Source: Symbiodinium natans (lineage: Eukaryota; Sar; Dinophyceae; Suessiales; Symbiodiniaceae). From it: DNA of 52,472 bases. Both the position numbers and the translations under genes were made by a program. Positions 51,571 to 52,472 of this stretch are shown one piece after another. Location of the stretch: the NCBI GenBank assembly GCA_905221605.1, contig CAJNDS010000537.1:65001-117472 (forward strand). The letters run 5' to 3'. The notes below the pieces were generated by a model. That model ran no database searches. It worked only from the letters and a program-made list of their open reading frames with translations, and had not been told where the DNA came from. Position 1 is the first letter of the stretch; the number at the start of each line of letters is the position of its first letter.

Positions 51571-52472
51571 GCACCTGCATCAGGAGCATCATTGGGGTTG
51601 GTTCGGGAGCCCAAAAGACATTCTAAGCATGCGTTTTGCCTTCGAAAAACCTTCAGAAAACGCTGTAAACACGTGTTTTTGAGCTTGGGAAGCCTTTTGG
51701 AACCGAGGAAGAGAGAGCATCATGAGCATCAGCGGCCTCCCCCAGGCCATCCGAAACCTCCTGAAACACGCCGATTATATGTGCTTGAACGCTTGCGTGC
51801 CCACCAAACCCCCAAAAGCAAGACCCCGCATGCCCTTAAGCGCATTCGGGGTCCTGCTGTTCGGGTGTTTTGTAGGCACGAAGCCGTTCGAGCGCGTAAA
51901 ATGAGCGATTTTGGGGGCGTTTTTACGTGGACCCACAAAACACTCGGTATTTACCAGGTTTTCTGCTGTTGGAACACCCCCCCAAACCGAGCATCATGAG
52001 CATCAGCTGGGTCTCTGGGCCGTCGGCCCCGGATGCCCACGAAGCCCATGAGAAGCGATGGCTCGATGATGCGCCCGGACCCCCGCCCATCAGCAGCATC
52101 AGCAGACCCCCCCCCGGACGTGGGTTTCGATGATGCGCACTTTGGGGGCGGGTCAAGGGCAACAGGGGTATGGGTCGGAGGCACGCGTGAAAAACCTCAT
52201 AAAAACACAGTATTTACGGTGATTTCAGCTTTTTTCAGCGTTTCAGCTTTTTTCAGCGTTTTTTATTGCCTTGGGGCCGCGGGCCAGGGCTGCTGATGCT
52301 CATGATGCTCGCCTGGTTTTGGGCTTCCGGCACCCCCCCCAAACCTTGAAAAGCGTGGTTTCGGCCTGGCGCGCGCCCCATGTGAAAAGCTAGGGCCGAT
52401 GATGCGCGCCCGTGAGGGTTTAATGGGGTGCTGCGGGTGTTTTGGAGTCGTGTTCCGGTAATCGTGGTATTT
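51571..52472 (+). other. Array-free end region with a repeated 19-mer; possible coding
   Basis: GAGCATCATGAGCATCAGC occurs at 51715 and 51989 and inverted at 52292. GATGATGCGC occurs three times (near 52066, 52130, 52397), and TTTCAGCTTTTTTCAGCG is duplicated at 52225-52260. A + frame is open from the CT tract to 51999 (contains SDFGGVFTWTHKTLGIYQVF), but the upstream part is low complexity. No gene called. Confidence 0.4.

Noticed and set aside
51338-51999. 215-residue and related frames across the CT-rich tract
   Set aside because: The first half is CT microsatellite translation. The second half may be coding, but its boundaries cannot be set.
1-52472. Spliced-leader relics, rRNA, complete tRNA genes, CRISPR arrays
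   Set aside because: I looked for the dinoflagellate leader end (TTTTGGCTCAAG), conserved rRNA words, cloverleaf patterns and regularly spaced direct repeats with unique spacers; none was found.

Overview
Organism. The window looks like nuclear DNA of a dinoflagellate, most likely Symbiodiniaceae or a close relative. Three things suggest this: plant/alveolate-type TTTAGGG telomere-like repeats dispersed through the whole 52 kb; a ubiquitin-like plus ankyrin-repeat protein (24165-25217) of a family typical of these algae; and what appear to be very short exons in a + strand, intron-rich arrangement that uses GT and some GC donors. This is inferred from sequence character alone, without a database search. 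One 100-N assembly gap lies at 2550-2649.

Main pattern. Some 60 telomere-like arrays occur, in both orientations (TTTAGGG = 'T', CCCTAAA = 'C') and in homogenised variants (TTTTAGGG, GGGTTTGAA, TTTGGGG, CCCTCAA, CCCGAAA, CCCTGAA). The orientations are not random. Where a C array is followed by a T array, the 50-140 bp between them is usually a GC-rich, coding-like island, typically read on the + strand, preceded by a C-rich ...CAG and followed by GT or GC. Between islands the order is T then C, with MITE-like hairpin elements inside. Read as genes, the islands are exons, and many introns start with TTTAGGG and end with CCCTAAA, so their ends are complementary.

Layout. 0-10.8 kb: candidate exons, T/C arrays, a LINE reverse-transcriptase remnant (446-712), several foldback elements and a 56-bp minisatellite. 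10.9-13.3 kb: a transposon-like element with inverted ends and an 11-bp target duplication, filled with an alternating minisatellite, inserted into a coding-like island. 13.3-24 kb: more exon-like islands, a 560-bp 9-mer array, and an RS/RGG-rich coding island (21803-22143). 24.2-25.2 kb: the one confidently recognised gene. 25.3-31.5 kb: long TTTTAGGG arrays, clusters of small TIR elements and further islands. 32-41 kb: islands, a 600-bp CCCTAAA array, and a repeat-rich stretch without arrays (38.25-39.1 kb). 41.7-50.8 kb: islands that can be joined, with consistent reading phase, into one candidate + strand gene of about 22 exons encoding roughly 480 residues of unknown function. 51.1-52.5 kb: no arrays; CT-rich low-complexity sequence and a repeated 19-mer.

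Limits. GC-rich islands are often open in more than one frame, and I chose splice sites by eye. Individual exons are therefore tentative; transcript data would settle them. No rRNA or tRNA gene, CRISPR or spliced-leader relic was found.
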